A stretch of DNA of 64,000 nucleotides. Source: Planococcus citri (lineage: Eukaryota; Arthropoda; Insecta; Hemiptera; Pseudococcidae). The position numbers were made by a program, and so were the translations under genes. Positions 49,409 to 59,561 of the stretch are shown here, in pieces (position 1 is the stretch's first letter; every line of letters starts with the position of its first letter). Under the pieces are notes generated by a model. It did no database searches. It had not been told where the DNA came from and saw nothing but the letters and a program-made list of their open reading frames with translations. The stretch spans positions 34,214,580 to 34,278,579 of the forward strand of contig NC_088678.1 of NCBI RefSeq assembly GCF_950023065.1. The letters are read 5' to 3'.

Positions 49409-51622
49409 AAAAGAGCCTTTCAGGATAAGATAGTGAAATCCGCACTTTCTCCAATTTTGATGAAACTCACCCAAGATGTCAGTTTAGGTCTAAAACCATC
49501 CCAAAAAATTTTTTGAGTCGACCCCTCCACCCCAACCCAAGAAATGCCCCCCTATGTGTTAAAAATTCAAAATTATCGTTCTCCGGAGGGGGTGATCCAA
49601 AATTTTTGAAACTCTCATAGAAAATAGTCACTAAGTAGGTGCGTGTGTGAAATTTTTTTCAAAAAAAAATTTTCATATTTGGGGGGTTTTTGGGGGGGTT
49701 GAAAATTTCAAAAATTCGTAGGAAAAAAACGGGGAGGGGGCCCTCTGCGAAATTTTCTCAAAAATTCAGTTACACCCTAAGGTATAACATATAATTTTTC
49801 CAGGGTCCCAAAGGGGGGTGCAACATGGTCAAAAAAAAGAAAGTTTGAAAAAAAACACGTATCTCCAGTACTACCGCGCGTTTCGTCAACACTGTTCCAC
49901 GGCACCACCGTGGAAAAACTTCACCTATCGCGCGCTATCAAACTTGGATTTTTTTTTGAGAACCCTATTGAAATACCATAATTGCCATCGACGGTTTTTT
50001 TGGCGAATATTTTCTAGGGTGATGTGGTGAACAACAAAGGTATACCTATACGAATTTTCAACCCCCTCTCCCTTCATATTTACCACTCAAAATTGCGTTT
50101 TTCAACTTATTTTATGCTTTTTACTAACAATGAAAATTGCGAGGTAGATACAATGTGTCGTTTCCGCATGATTCGATACCGCTGAGCACGAATATGGCGT
50201 CAGGTTTTCTGCTAATCTAGCCCCGCCAAAGCCTTCAGCCCCCCCCACCATAAACAATTATTCTACAAATGTTTGAAATAAAGTTATTTTGATGATATTG
50301 GTGTCATTTTTATACCTATGGTTCAAACCTCCTGAGCACAAATGTTGCGTCTGATTTTGTTTTACACTCACCCGACCCCTCCGTAGCCTCAGCCCCCTCC
50401 TAAATTTTCATTATTTTTGAAATGGAGCTACTTTCACAAAATTGGGGTCGTTTCCAAGAGACCTAAACGCAAATACGGATATCTGATTTCGTTTTACTCA
50501 TACCCAGCCTCTCCGTAGGGGGCTGATGCTCTGGAGGGCAGCGGGCAGGGGTAAGCGTAAAACAAAATCAGACGTTTGTATTTGCGTTTAGATCACTTGG
50601 AAACGACACCAATAATTATCATCAAAGTAACTTTATATTTCAAAAGTATGTAGTAAAAATTGAAGTGAGGGGCTGATGGCTCTGGAGGCGCTAGATTGGT
50701 GTAGCAGAAAATCTGACGTCATGTTCGTGCTCAGCGGCATCGAATCATGAGCAAACGACACCACATTCATTAATATTTGATTCTTCCAAAATTCTCATTT
50801 TACCCCCGCTTTGGCACCTTTTTTCAATTTTTCACCATGACGGACCAAACAAAAATGTAGAAAAAAATGTGATACTTAGGGGTCAAAAATACATCCAAAA
50901 AACATGTTTAAAATATTGTGCCGCGCAGTTTCATTTGTGAGTAAAAAGCATAAAATAAGTTGAAAAACGCAATTTTGTGTGGTAAATATGAAGGGAGAGG
51001 GGGTTGAAAATTCTTGTAGGTATACCTTTGTTGTTCACCACATCACCCTAGAAAATATTCGCCAAAAAAACCGTCGATAAAAATCCAAATTCGATAGCGC
51101 GCGATAGGTGAAGTTTTTCCACGGTGGTGCCGTGGAACAGTGTTGACGAAACGCGCGGCAGTACTGGAGATACGTGTTTTTTTTCAAACTTTCTTTTTTT
51201 TGACCATGTTGCACCCCCCTTTGGGACCCTGGAAAAATTATATGTTATACCTTAGGGTGTAACTGAATTTTTGAGAAAATTTCGCAGAGGGCCCCCTCCC
51301 CGTTTTTTTCCTACGAATTTTTGAAATTTCCAACCCCCCCAAAAACCCCCCAAATATGAAATTTTTTTTTTGAAAAAAATTTCACATACGCACCTACTTA
51401 GTGACTATTTTCTATGAGAGTTTCAAAAATTTTGGATCACCCCCTCCGGAGAACGATAATTTTGAATTTTTAACACATAGGGGGGCATTTCTCGGGTTGG
51501 GGTGGAGGGGTCGACTCAAAAAATTTTTTGGGATGGTTTTAGACCTAAACTGACATCTTGGGTGAGTTTCATCAAAATTGGAGAAAGTGCGGATTTCACT
51601 ATCTTATCCTGAAAGGCTCTTT
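49409..51622. mobile_element. 2.2-kb fold-back element (near-perfect palindrome)
   Basis: Left outer arm 49,409 to about 50,140 is matched in reverse by about 50,929-51,622, with about 99% identity in the outer 250 bases I compared. The inner part also pairs. On the left it consists of three tandem units of about 145 bases, starting near 50,156, 50,301 and 50,447; the right side keeps two in reverse. Each unit has 'gtcgttt', 'tctgattttgtttta' and 'ccctccgtag'-like blocks. GTTCG flanks both ends (49,404-49,408 and 51,623-51,627), a possible 5-bp target duplication. ORFs at 49,259-49,516 and 49,818-50,030 read into the arms and have no domain. Confidence 0.85.
50156..50765. repeat. About 145-bp tandem units within the palindrome
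   Basis: Units begin TGTCGTTTCC (50,156), TGTCATTTTT (50,301) and GGTCGTTTCC (50,447) in direct orientation. Inverted counterparts follow up to about 50,765. Homologous blocks include 'tttgaaataaagttattttg' and 'gcgtctgattttgtttta'. The unequal number of units on the two sides explains the off-centre axis. Confidence 0.7.
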
Positions 51623-52063
51623 GTTCGTGAGATGCTTCTAATGTGATTTCGTGGAATTCAATTCAAATAAAATTGAGATAATTCTTGAAAAAATCATGAA
51701 GAATTTACTTACTTATTATCTTATTCTCTCACTGTTTTTACAAAAACTCGTACTCACCTGAAACAGAAAAAAAAACAAAATGTCGATTAGTGAATTATCA
51801 TTACAAATTTACAGCATACATAATGTAATTCAAAGCCAGTTTTGAATTAAATATTGTGAGTTATCTACCAATGGAACGTTTGTATTGAAACTCGTCAGTT
51901 TCGATCGAGCTGAAATTTGGTTCATACCTATTTGTACTCGTATATCTATAAAAACCTTCATTTTTTTATGTTGACATTGTAAATACAGCGAAGGCTGTGA
52001 GCTGCAATAAAGATATTTTCAGTTTCGAGTTTGTCAAATTTCGACTCATGATTTGAATCAGTA
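51623..52063. other. Spacer with a ratchet-type splice site
   Basis: The only signal is the juxtaposed splice-site pair on the minus strand at 51,748-51,785, listed separately. Confidence 0.45.
51748..51785 (-). promoter_or_regulatory. Candidate recursive splice site (ratchet point) 2
   Basis: Read on the minus strand, a run of T (ttttgtttttttttctg) leads into TTTCAG and at once GTGAGTACGAG. The 3' site AG is at 51,758-51,759 and the 5' site GT at 51,756-51,757. This fits the insect ratchet consensus (pyrimidines-CAG|GTRAGT) very well. It is in the same orientation as the one at 13,150 and 38.6 kb upstream of it in that direction. It would imply a minus-strand gene whose intron spans much of this window. 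Confidence 0.5.
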
Positions 52064-52677
52064 GGAACAGAAAGGGACCAAGTCACATTTTTGAAAATCT
52101 TTTTTTTCACGGATGTATAGGGGTTTCAAAGTACGGCGGATCGACTGGTGATGTCAAATTTCTGCAAAACTGCCGGGAAAGTGGTATTTGGGCGCAGAAA
52201 AAGGGCGGATCCGCATTTATGACTTTTTTGTAAAATTTTTTAAATTCCTTGAAAAATAACTAACATTTTTGAGAAGACCATTTTTTGAAATTTAAGTTAA
52301 TCTCTGAACTGAAAAATGATGAAAAAATTAACAACTTTGGCAAAAAGTCTTATAACTCAAGGGGTTTTTGGTCAATTTAAACGAGATAGCAGTCTAAATG
52401 ATGTACTTATAGATGTAGAATCAAGCCCCATTCGTGCCCGAGCAATTTCAAAAGAAATTTTGTCGATTGGGTGCAGAAAGGGTCCAAGTCCCGTTTGTTT
52501 AGGCAGCAACAGCGCCGGCGCATGTGAATATTTTTTTTTCTAAACAATGCTAAAAATTGTGTCTTGGGGTCCTCTTTCAATGACCTTAAGCATGTTTAAA
52601 ATTTTTGATTTCCAAATAAATCAGTTTTTTGTTATTCCTGAAAAGTGTGACAATGGACTTGGCCCCTTTCTGTTCCC
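52064..52677. mobile_element. MITE with GGAACAGAAAGGGrCCAAGT ends, about 614 bp
   Basis: The left end GGAACAGAAAGGGACCAAGT is matched in reverse by the right end with one mismatch over about 20 bases. The core CAGAAAGGGtCCAAGTC recurs inside at about 52,472-52,488. Target duplication is not clear. The 75-codon ORF at 52,316-52,543 overlaps the internal copy of the core and has no domain. Confidence 0.6.
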
Positions 52678-52859
52678 ACCGATTTCAATGATCTGGGCAT
52701 AGTTTGCCCCCAGTAAAACTTGTTTTCAGATTTGGACCTTCAAAGCTTGACATTTTCTTAAGAAATTACAAATGCGTGAAAAGCACGAGGTAGTCCTTTC
52801 TTCGGAAGGTTAGAATGAAAATTATATGGTGGTTTTACGGCGAACCAGGTATGCAATTA

Positions 52860-53985
52860 CAGTATGACACAAAAGTAGTGCCCGGTGGCTTTTATTTTTA
52901 AGTGGAAAGAGCTACCTTGAACATTTCAGGCACATGCACAGGGTATCTGCAAATTGAAAAGCCGGTTTGGTCAAAAAATTCAAACCGGTTTTTACTATCG
53001 CAATGTATTCTACACACTAAGGCGACAAAAACGTGATATGAATTCTTTGAAACCGGTTCATTATTTCGCAACCAGTTGAAAAAAAATACCCAAAAATTGC
53101 AGATAGGGAAAAAAGCTTGAAACAATAAAGTTGTAGAGTGTGAAAAATTACACAACTCTGCCAAATCATATTTTGAAACCGGTTCATTGGTTCGTATTTA
53201 GCAACCAGTTTTTGACAATCACCTAAAAAAAAACTTTGAACAAAGGTTGTAGAGTACGTGAAAAAATGAACAATTTTTGCTGATCAGATTTTGAAAATGG
53301 CTAATTAATTTGCGACCCGGTATCTTTTCGATGACTTGCTGTGAATTAATGAACTGGTTTCAAAATCTGATTAGCGAAAATAGTTCAATTTTTCACGCTT
53401 TACAACTTATGTTTCAAGCTTTTTTCTCGTTTTTCAATTTTTAGGTGACTGTTAAAAACTGGTTACTAAATGCAAACTATAACTAATGAACCGGTTTCAA
53501 AATGTGATTGAATAGAATTGTGTTATTTTTCACACCCCACAACTTTTGTTTCAAGATTTTTTCTGAATTTCCAATTTTTAGGTAATTTTTAATACATAAC
53601 TGGTTGCAAATTGATGAACCGGTTTCGAAATCTGATCAGTCAAAATGGTTCAATTTTTCATGCTCTACAACTTTTGTTTCAAGCTTTTTTTGGTATTTTT
53701 TGTTAACTGGTTGCGAATTAATGAACCGGTTTCAAAAAGTCCATATCATGTTTTTGTCGCCTTGGTGTGTAGAATACAGTGCGCCAATAAAAACCGGTTT
53801 TAATTTTTTGACCAAACTGGTTTTTCAATTTGTGGACACCCTGTGCATGGGCCTGAAATTTTCAAGGTTGTTTTTGAAAGCCCTTATTTTCCCTACTCAA
53901 CTCCGCTTCATTCATCTCGCTAGCTCTTTCCAGTTAGGTACCATTGGAAATGAAAGTCACCGGGCACTACTTTTGTGTCATACTG
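52860..53985. mobile_element. TA-flanked fold-back element with tandem-repeat arms, 1126 bp
   Basis: Ends with a perfect inverted repeat of 28 bases (CAGTATGACACAAAAGTAGT and on) are flanked by TA (52,858-52,859 and 53,986-53,987). The arms continue at lower identity to the centre near 53,335. They consist of tandem units of roughly 160-170 bases containing 'ttaatgaaccggtttcaaaa', 'ctacaacttttgtttcaag' and 'caatttttaggt' blocks: about two on the left, three on the right in reverse. This is the architecture of Drosophila Foldback elements, with a Tc1/mariner-like target site. ORFs at 52,898-53,164 and 53,604-54,002 are mirror readings of the arms, not genes. Confidence 0.87.
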
Positions 53986-56900
53986 TAGTACAAGTATATT
54001 AACATCGGAGAATAGTGTGAGATGAAATTAAGATACCTAAGTCAAGTAGAATTCTGAATTATTGGCTATGCAGGTTCACTTTTATACATTGCAGTAAGAA
54101 TCCTTAATGTTCGAGTACCTAAGTTCAGTGTGAGTAACTCTCCAATTATTGTGAATCGTAGTCTTTCTTATCCGTTGGTTTTAGTTCAATGAAAAAATTT
54201 AAAGAAAAAAGCAGTGGGCGATTGGGTCCGGCGAGGGCTTTAAAGACTACAAAGGTCGCAGGCATCAGGAGAGCCACAAAAATCGCGAGAGCTACAGAAA
54301 CAACTAGAATCACAAAAATCACAGGTACCACGAAAGCTAAAAGGAGCACGAAGACCAGAGGTACTAAATTGTGGATCTTCGCTCCTTATTTCCTCTTTCG
54401 TTTTAGTTCAATGAATTGAGGGTAAAATGTAAAAAGTGAGATGGATCTGTGTTATATGAGGGCCTTCACATTGTGCTCCTTCAAGGTATTGAGATAGGTA
54501 CCCTTTTGAGAATGTATTTGTTGAAAAGGATATAGATATCTACATATGAAAAAAGGTTTTCAGTGTATTTTTTCAATCTTTTCAACTTTTAGCTTTAATT
54601 TTTTTCCTAATAAATTTTTAAAAATCAAACTTTTTTCTCGAAATTCCAGCTGATGGTTTTTCAGATTTTAATTGTTGGTTTTGAATGTTCAATTTAGGTA
54701 CCTTCCATCATAAGCCTTTGCAATCAGATTTTCTTCATGTTCGACATGTTTTAGAAGCTAACAATTCAAATTTTGGTCGTTTTGCGAGAAATTACAAATG
54801 CTGAAAATCGAGAGGCTTGCCTTGATCCTCCAAAGGATTAGGCTGGAAATAAAGAGCTACATACTCATTAATTGGTTATTGATCAGCTTTGCAAAATGTT
54901 TTTTTTTTAAAATCACTTTCTTTAGCAGGTCACGAGGTTCTTTCTTATAAACCGCAAGAAAAACGACTATAAAAGTGATCTTTTCCAAACAACCTCACGA
55001 AAAAAATCTACCCAAAAACATCAATTTTTAAAACGCTGTCCTAGTAACCTAAAAGAAATTAGGGTAATTCCATTTACAGCCTTATACCTCCTCGTATACC
55101 TAGCATGGCTCAAGAGCGATTTAACCACTCTCCATATTTATATTTTTAAAAAGGGCTGCATTTTGTTATATACGGATCAATGTTCGCCCATTTTTTTTCA
55201 ATCCACTCGATTCTGTTCTCGCCATCAACTTCAAGAGGCGTTTAAATCTGTAAAATCTACACGTCAACGTAAACGCGATAAGCAGCCCTGCTGGTGAAAA
55301 TTGGACGCGTCTGTTTTAAACGAGCTAAAGTCGTTCAGCTTTAGATTGGTCCATAAAATAGTCTGGCTTTTGATTTATGACGAAGTCTAGACGTTTGTAG
55401 CAGAGATAGTTAATAATATTTACTTCGATACTGCGACGACGACGATCCGTTCATAGTTTGGTTACATCTCATCGGAGGTTTAAAATTTTACCACATGCTA
55501 TGAAAGGTATTGACCGGCGTGCCGCAGCGAAAACGGTGAGATAAACAGATACAAAGATAAATAAGTAAACTAAGATAGGTAGCTGGTAGATACCTACCAG
55601 AGTATACTATTTCCATTTATTAGGTACACTGTTGGACTCTCGAGTATTTCGAGCGTATTGAGATTTGTAGGTATACCTATTATATTAAGGTAACTTACCT
55701 ACCTATAATATTCAAGCGAAATGAAATTCAACCATATGACACTTGATATCTGCAAACGGACATACGTAGCTAATCTGAATTATTCTCGTATACCTGCCTA
55801 TACATAGTGCCTTTGCCTACCTATATGTCGTCAAAATTATACTTTCCCACGTGGCGTGAACCTTTTTTCCACTAGGCTACTACTACGGTAAGAAGAAGTT
55901 GATATCAATGTGAACACGGGTCACGTCATGAGGATTTGGGATTTATGCTCTATTGAAATATTTAGTCGTCGTCGGATGGCCAATATAGGTGTAGGCTACG
56001 CTATGCCAAGCTACGTTGAGAATTATCCGAAGTGGCGCATGTAAAAAGGTTGCGCACAGTATAAATATTTCACGCTGGTTTAGCATTGAAGAGTAGGTAA
56101 ATTTAATTTACAGAATATTCGCGGAATTTTTGAAGGACGTTTTTGCCACAACGACAACGACATCTTATATAGGTAAAGCACAGTCCGGCACTGAGGACGA
56201 TGACGTTAAATAAAATATATAGCTTGGTAGATATATAAAGGTAGCCTGTGAAGATGTCCGAATGACCCTAATATATGCGAATTCAACTTCACCTCTTTTT
56301 AATTGAGATACATTTTGGGCAAAAATTTTATACTCCATATTCTTTCTGTGTGCCTCTTTTCACGCTGATAATTCACATCAAAACGTTGTTGCTGAAAATC
56401 TAGTTTACATTTGGTTTTGATTAGTTACCGGTAAACTGAACTAGGCGTTGGGTACCTTAGCTAGACTTACGTGCACGTAGGTATATAGCCAGACTAGGTA
56501 GGTATATTTTAGGTTATTCAATTTTCAAACCTTGATACAATTATACAACAAGAAAAAGTGTACATGCCAACAAAGCGGTAAAAACGATTTTGTAGAATAG
56601 GGAAGACTGCATTACGGATGCTTTGTCGCTTTGGGAAAATTTCGACTGGAATTGAGCCATGAGATAAAATAAACTTATTCATGCATGAGATTAGGTTCCT
56701 AGTTTGCGCTGTAATTAACTTTGATACTCTCTGGTCTTCTAACATCATCAGCGAGGTGTACGCTAATGCAAACTTTTCATTACAACTGAAATTAACGCTT
56801 TACTTGGTACGTATACTTTTTCTTCGCCAAGTATATAAAAACCATTTGATTATCGAGCTCGCCTCGAATACACGAAACACGACGAAGTACCTCTTTTTCT

Positions 56901-58225
56901 CTTTTGTCAAGCATTAAATGGGTTTATAATTTCCTCTTGGGGCTTCAAACGGTTAATTATTTTTAACTTGTGTTATTCATATTTGTAACCGTTTACGACT
57001 TCTGCTTGTTGAATGCAACTGCTTTCGATTTTCTAGCTCATAGAGATACAGATGCATGTATCAGTGCATGAAAATATATAATATATTTGTACTCGTATGA
57101 ATTTTTAAAAAAACCACAGTATCTATAGGTAGTTTTGTTAAAACACGTCAACTATACCTACTGCTCCACGTGCTTACCTATACCGCTGGAAAATATCTTT
57201 AAAATACCATCTATCGCTCGAGGGGATATCCTATAGTAAGTTAAAACATCTGTCAGGATTTTAATTTAATTGGCAGCGTTTAAATTTTAGATACGTATAG
57301 ACGGAAAAGCTACCTTGTTGTCAGAAGCAAAAGCTCAACGATCAAGCAGAATTCTCTTATACCGAAGTGAAAATTTTCCACGTTTCATGTTTCCTTAATC
57401 TTTGTGCAAAAATCAAAACCATTTCTTTTGGTCAATCAGCCTTTTTTTTCAACTGTTTTTACAAAAAGTTAAAAGAGCGCATTTCATTATAAAATGTGCC
57501 TGGAAAATTTCACGAATAAAAGAGAAACAGTAAATAAAGCGAAGTAATTTTTACGATAAATTGCATATCTAAAGAGAAAAATCTTTTCAGCCTGTTGGCA
57601 GCATCATCATAATGAAATGAGGCTGTATTAAAAAAGTGTTCCTTACGCGTATTTTATATGGCCGAGATCTTATACGATTTATTTCGATTTAATTTTTTTT
57701 TCGATAGAAATAACACTTCATTGAAATTTTTAAACAAAATGAATAAAACAAGAACCTGCGACATTTTTGAAATTGAAATACCTTCCTACTTTTCAAGACG
57801 GAATGATTAAAACTTTATTGAATGCAATAAGTATTATTAAAATTAAAGAATTCAATTAAGTATGTTACGAGACAATACAACAACAAAAAAAAAACTTAGT
57901 TTAAGAATTCTTGAACAGCGATCTCTCATTATGTAGGTATCTAAAGTAGTAAGTAGGTAAGGTAACGCTACAACAGATTCCAAACTAACAATTGCTTTCA
58001 TTTCGCGAATACGGAATGGTAAAAAATTAAATTATCTACTGCGCTTTTCACGATGCATATTTTATTATTTTTTATGCTCTCCTCTCGTTTATGATATTTT
58101 GATTCATTTGCATCGTGAAGATTAAATCTTAAAATTTAATAAATCGTAACTATAATAAGTATATTTTGAATGTAAAATAGTTTTTAAAAACATTATAACA
58201 TAAGAAATGTTTGATAATAGAAAAG
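53986..58225. other. Long non-coding stretch, mostly unique
   Basis: Apart from the minisatellite at about 54,220-54,365 there is no repeat pair. From 55,070 to 57,900 the sequence looks unique, with many short GTAGGTA/TACCTAC runs (especially 55,580-55,830). ORFs at 56,518-56,917 show no domain. Confidence 0.4.
54220..54365. repeat. Degenerate minisatellite, about 18-bp unit
   Basis: Around seven imperfect units of the type 'cacaaaaatcacaggtac' give a Lys/Thr/Arg-rich reading frame (54,189-54,419) on the plus strand. The block is bracketed by a direct repeat 'ttttagttcaatgaa' at about 54,179 and 54,402. Confidence 0.6.
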
Positions 58226-59561
58226 GAGTAGTTCCACGTCAATTCAACTGAGAAGTTGTGGGGGGGGGGTCGAAGATTTTTTTGAAATTTTTCCTGTGGA
58301 AAGACCGTTTTTAGACAACTAAAAATATCATCTACAAATTCAATAGTGGATTACTCGATAACCGCAATACTTACCAAAATGGGACTTTTTCCAATAGTTG
58401 GGGGTTTTGAAAGGCTATTTGGTGATATCATGAAAGTCAGTGTTGCCACTTTTTTTCGTATGAAAAATTAGCTCGAAAAGTTTCAAAACGTAGTTTTCGT
58501 ATCGTTCCGACTCTCAAAAATTCTGAAAATAATATTATTATGAACAAAATTTCATGCTGAAGAACATATTAAAAAATTGGGATGTATTATGTGGTAATGT
58601 CGATTTGAAAACCTTGAAAGTTTGCGAAAAAATTCAATTTTTTTGATTTAAAACATGAAAGAAAGTTTTGACTTTTTGACTGTTGAAGTTGATCTATTTG
58701 ACCCATATTTTTACGTATCCTTTGAAAAAGTTGAAAAAACCCCTTCACATTGATGAAATGTACTCATCACAAAAAAATTCAAAATTCGAAAAAATTCAAA
58801 TTTCAATTCCAAACATCAAAAAAAAGTTCAAATTTATTCAGTTGTCCTATTTTGACCTCTTACTGACATATTTCATGAAAAAGTTAATAAAAATCACACT
58901 CATGGCAAAAAAATTAAAATTATTTTATTTTTTGAATTTTTTCGTATTTTGATTGCTTTGTGATTTCATTTCATTGAGTGAAGAGGGTTTTTCGACTTTT
59001 TCAATGGATACGTAAAAATATGGGTTAAATTCGTCATTTTCACGAATCAAAACTTTTTTTCATGTTTTAAATGAAAAAATCGCATTTTTTCGCAAACATT
59101 CAATTTTTTTTAAATCGACTTTACGAAATAATGCCATCCAAATTTTTCAATATGTTGTTCAGCATAAAAAGTTGTCCATGATATATTTTTCCAGAATTTT
59201 TGAGAGTCGGAACAATATGAAAACTACGTTTTGAAACTTTTCGAGCTGATTTTTCGTACGAAAAAAAGTGGCAACACTGATTTTTATGATATCACCAAAT
59301 AGCCTTTCAATACCACCAACTATTGGAAAAAGTTCCATTTTGGTAAGTATTGCGGTTATCGAGTAATCCCATGTTGAAATAGGATGATTATTTCAAGTTC
59401 ACTGAAAACTTTGACACCCCCTAGCAGCCTTTAAAAAGGGGCCACAGGGCTGCGACATACGCTATTGGTCATTCCTCCGAAAGGCCTTTCCACAGGAACA
59501 ATTTCAAAAAATCGTCGACCCCCCCTCACCAGTTCTTGGTTGAACTGACGCGGAATGACCC
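58226..59561. mobile_element. Fold-back element with TTCCrCGTCArTTCAAC ends, about 1.3 kb
   Basis: The whole segment is an imperfect palindrome centred near 58,865. The left end TTCCACGTCAATTCAAC matches the reversed right end TTCCGCGTCAGTTCAAC. Inner pairs include 'ccgcaatacttaccaaaatgg' at about 58,361 with 59,337 and 'acccatatttttacgtatcc' at about 58,700 with 59,006. The right arm contains about 110 extra bases (about 59,385-59,495) with a second 'ggtcattcc'. The 89-codon Lys/Phe-rich ORF at 58,683-58,952 crosses the axis and is not a transposase. The target duplication is not visible. Confidence 0.75.

Noticed and set aside
53604..54002. 132-codon ORF and its mirror at 52,898-53,164
   Set aside because: The two proteins share peptides because they read the two arms of the same fold-back element in mirror fashion.
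54189..54419. Basic Lys/Thr-rich protein, possibly DNA-binding
   Set aside because: The frame follows a degenerate minisatellite; the complementary strand is also open, as expected for such repeats.
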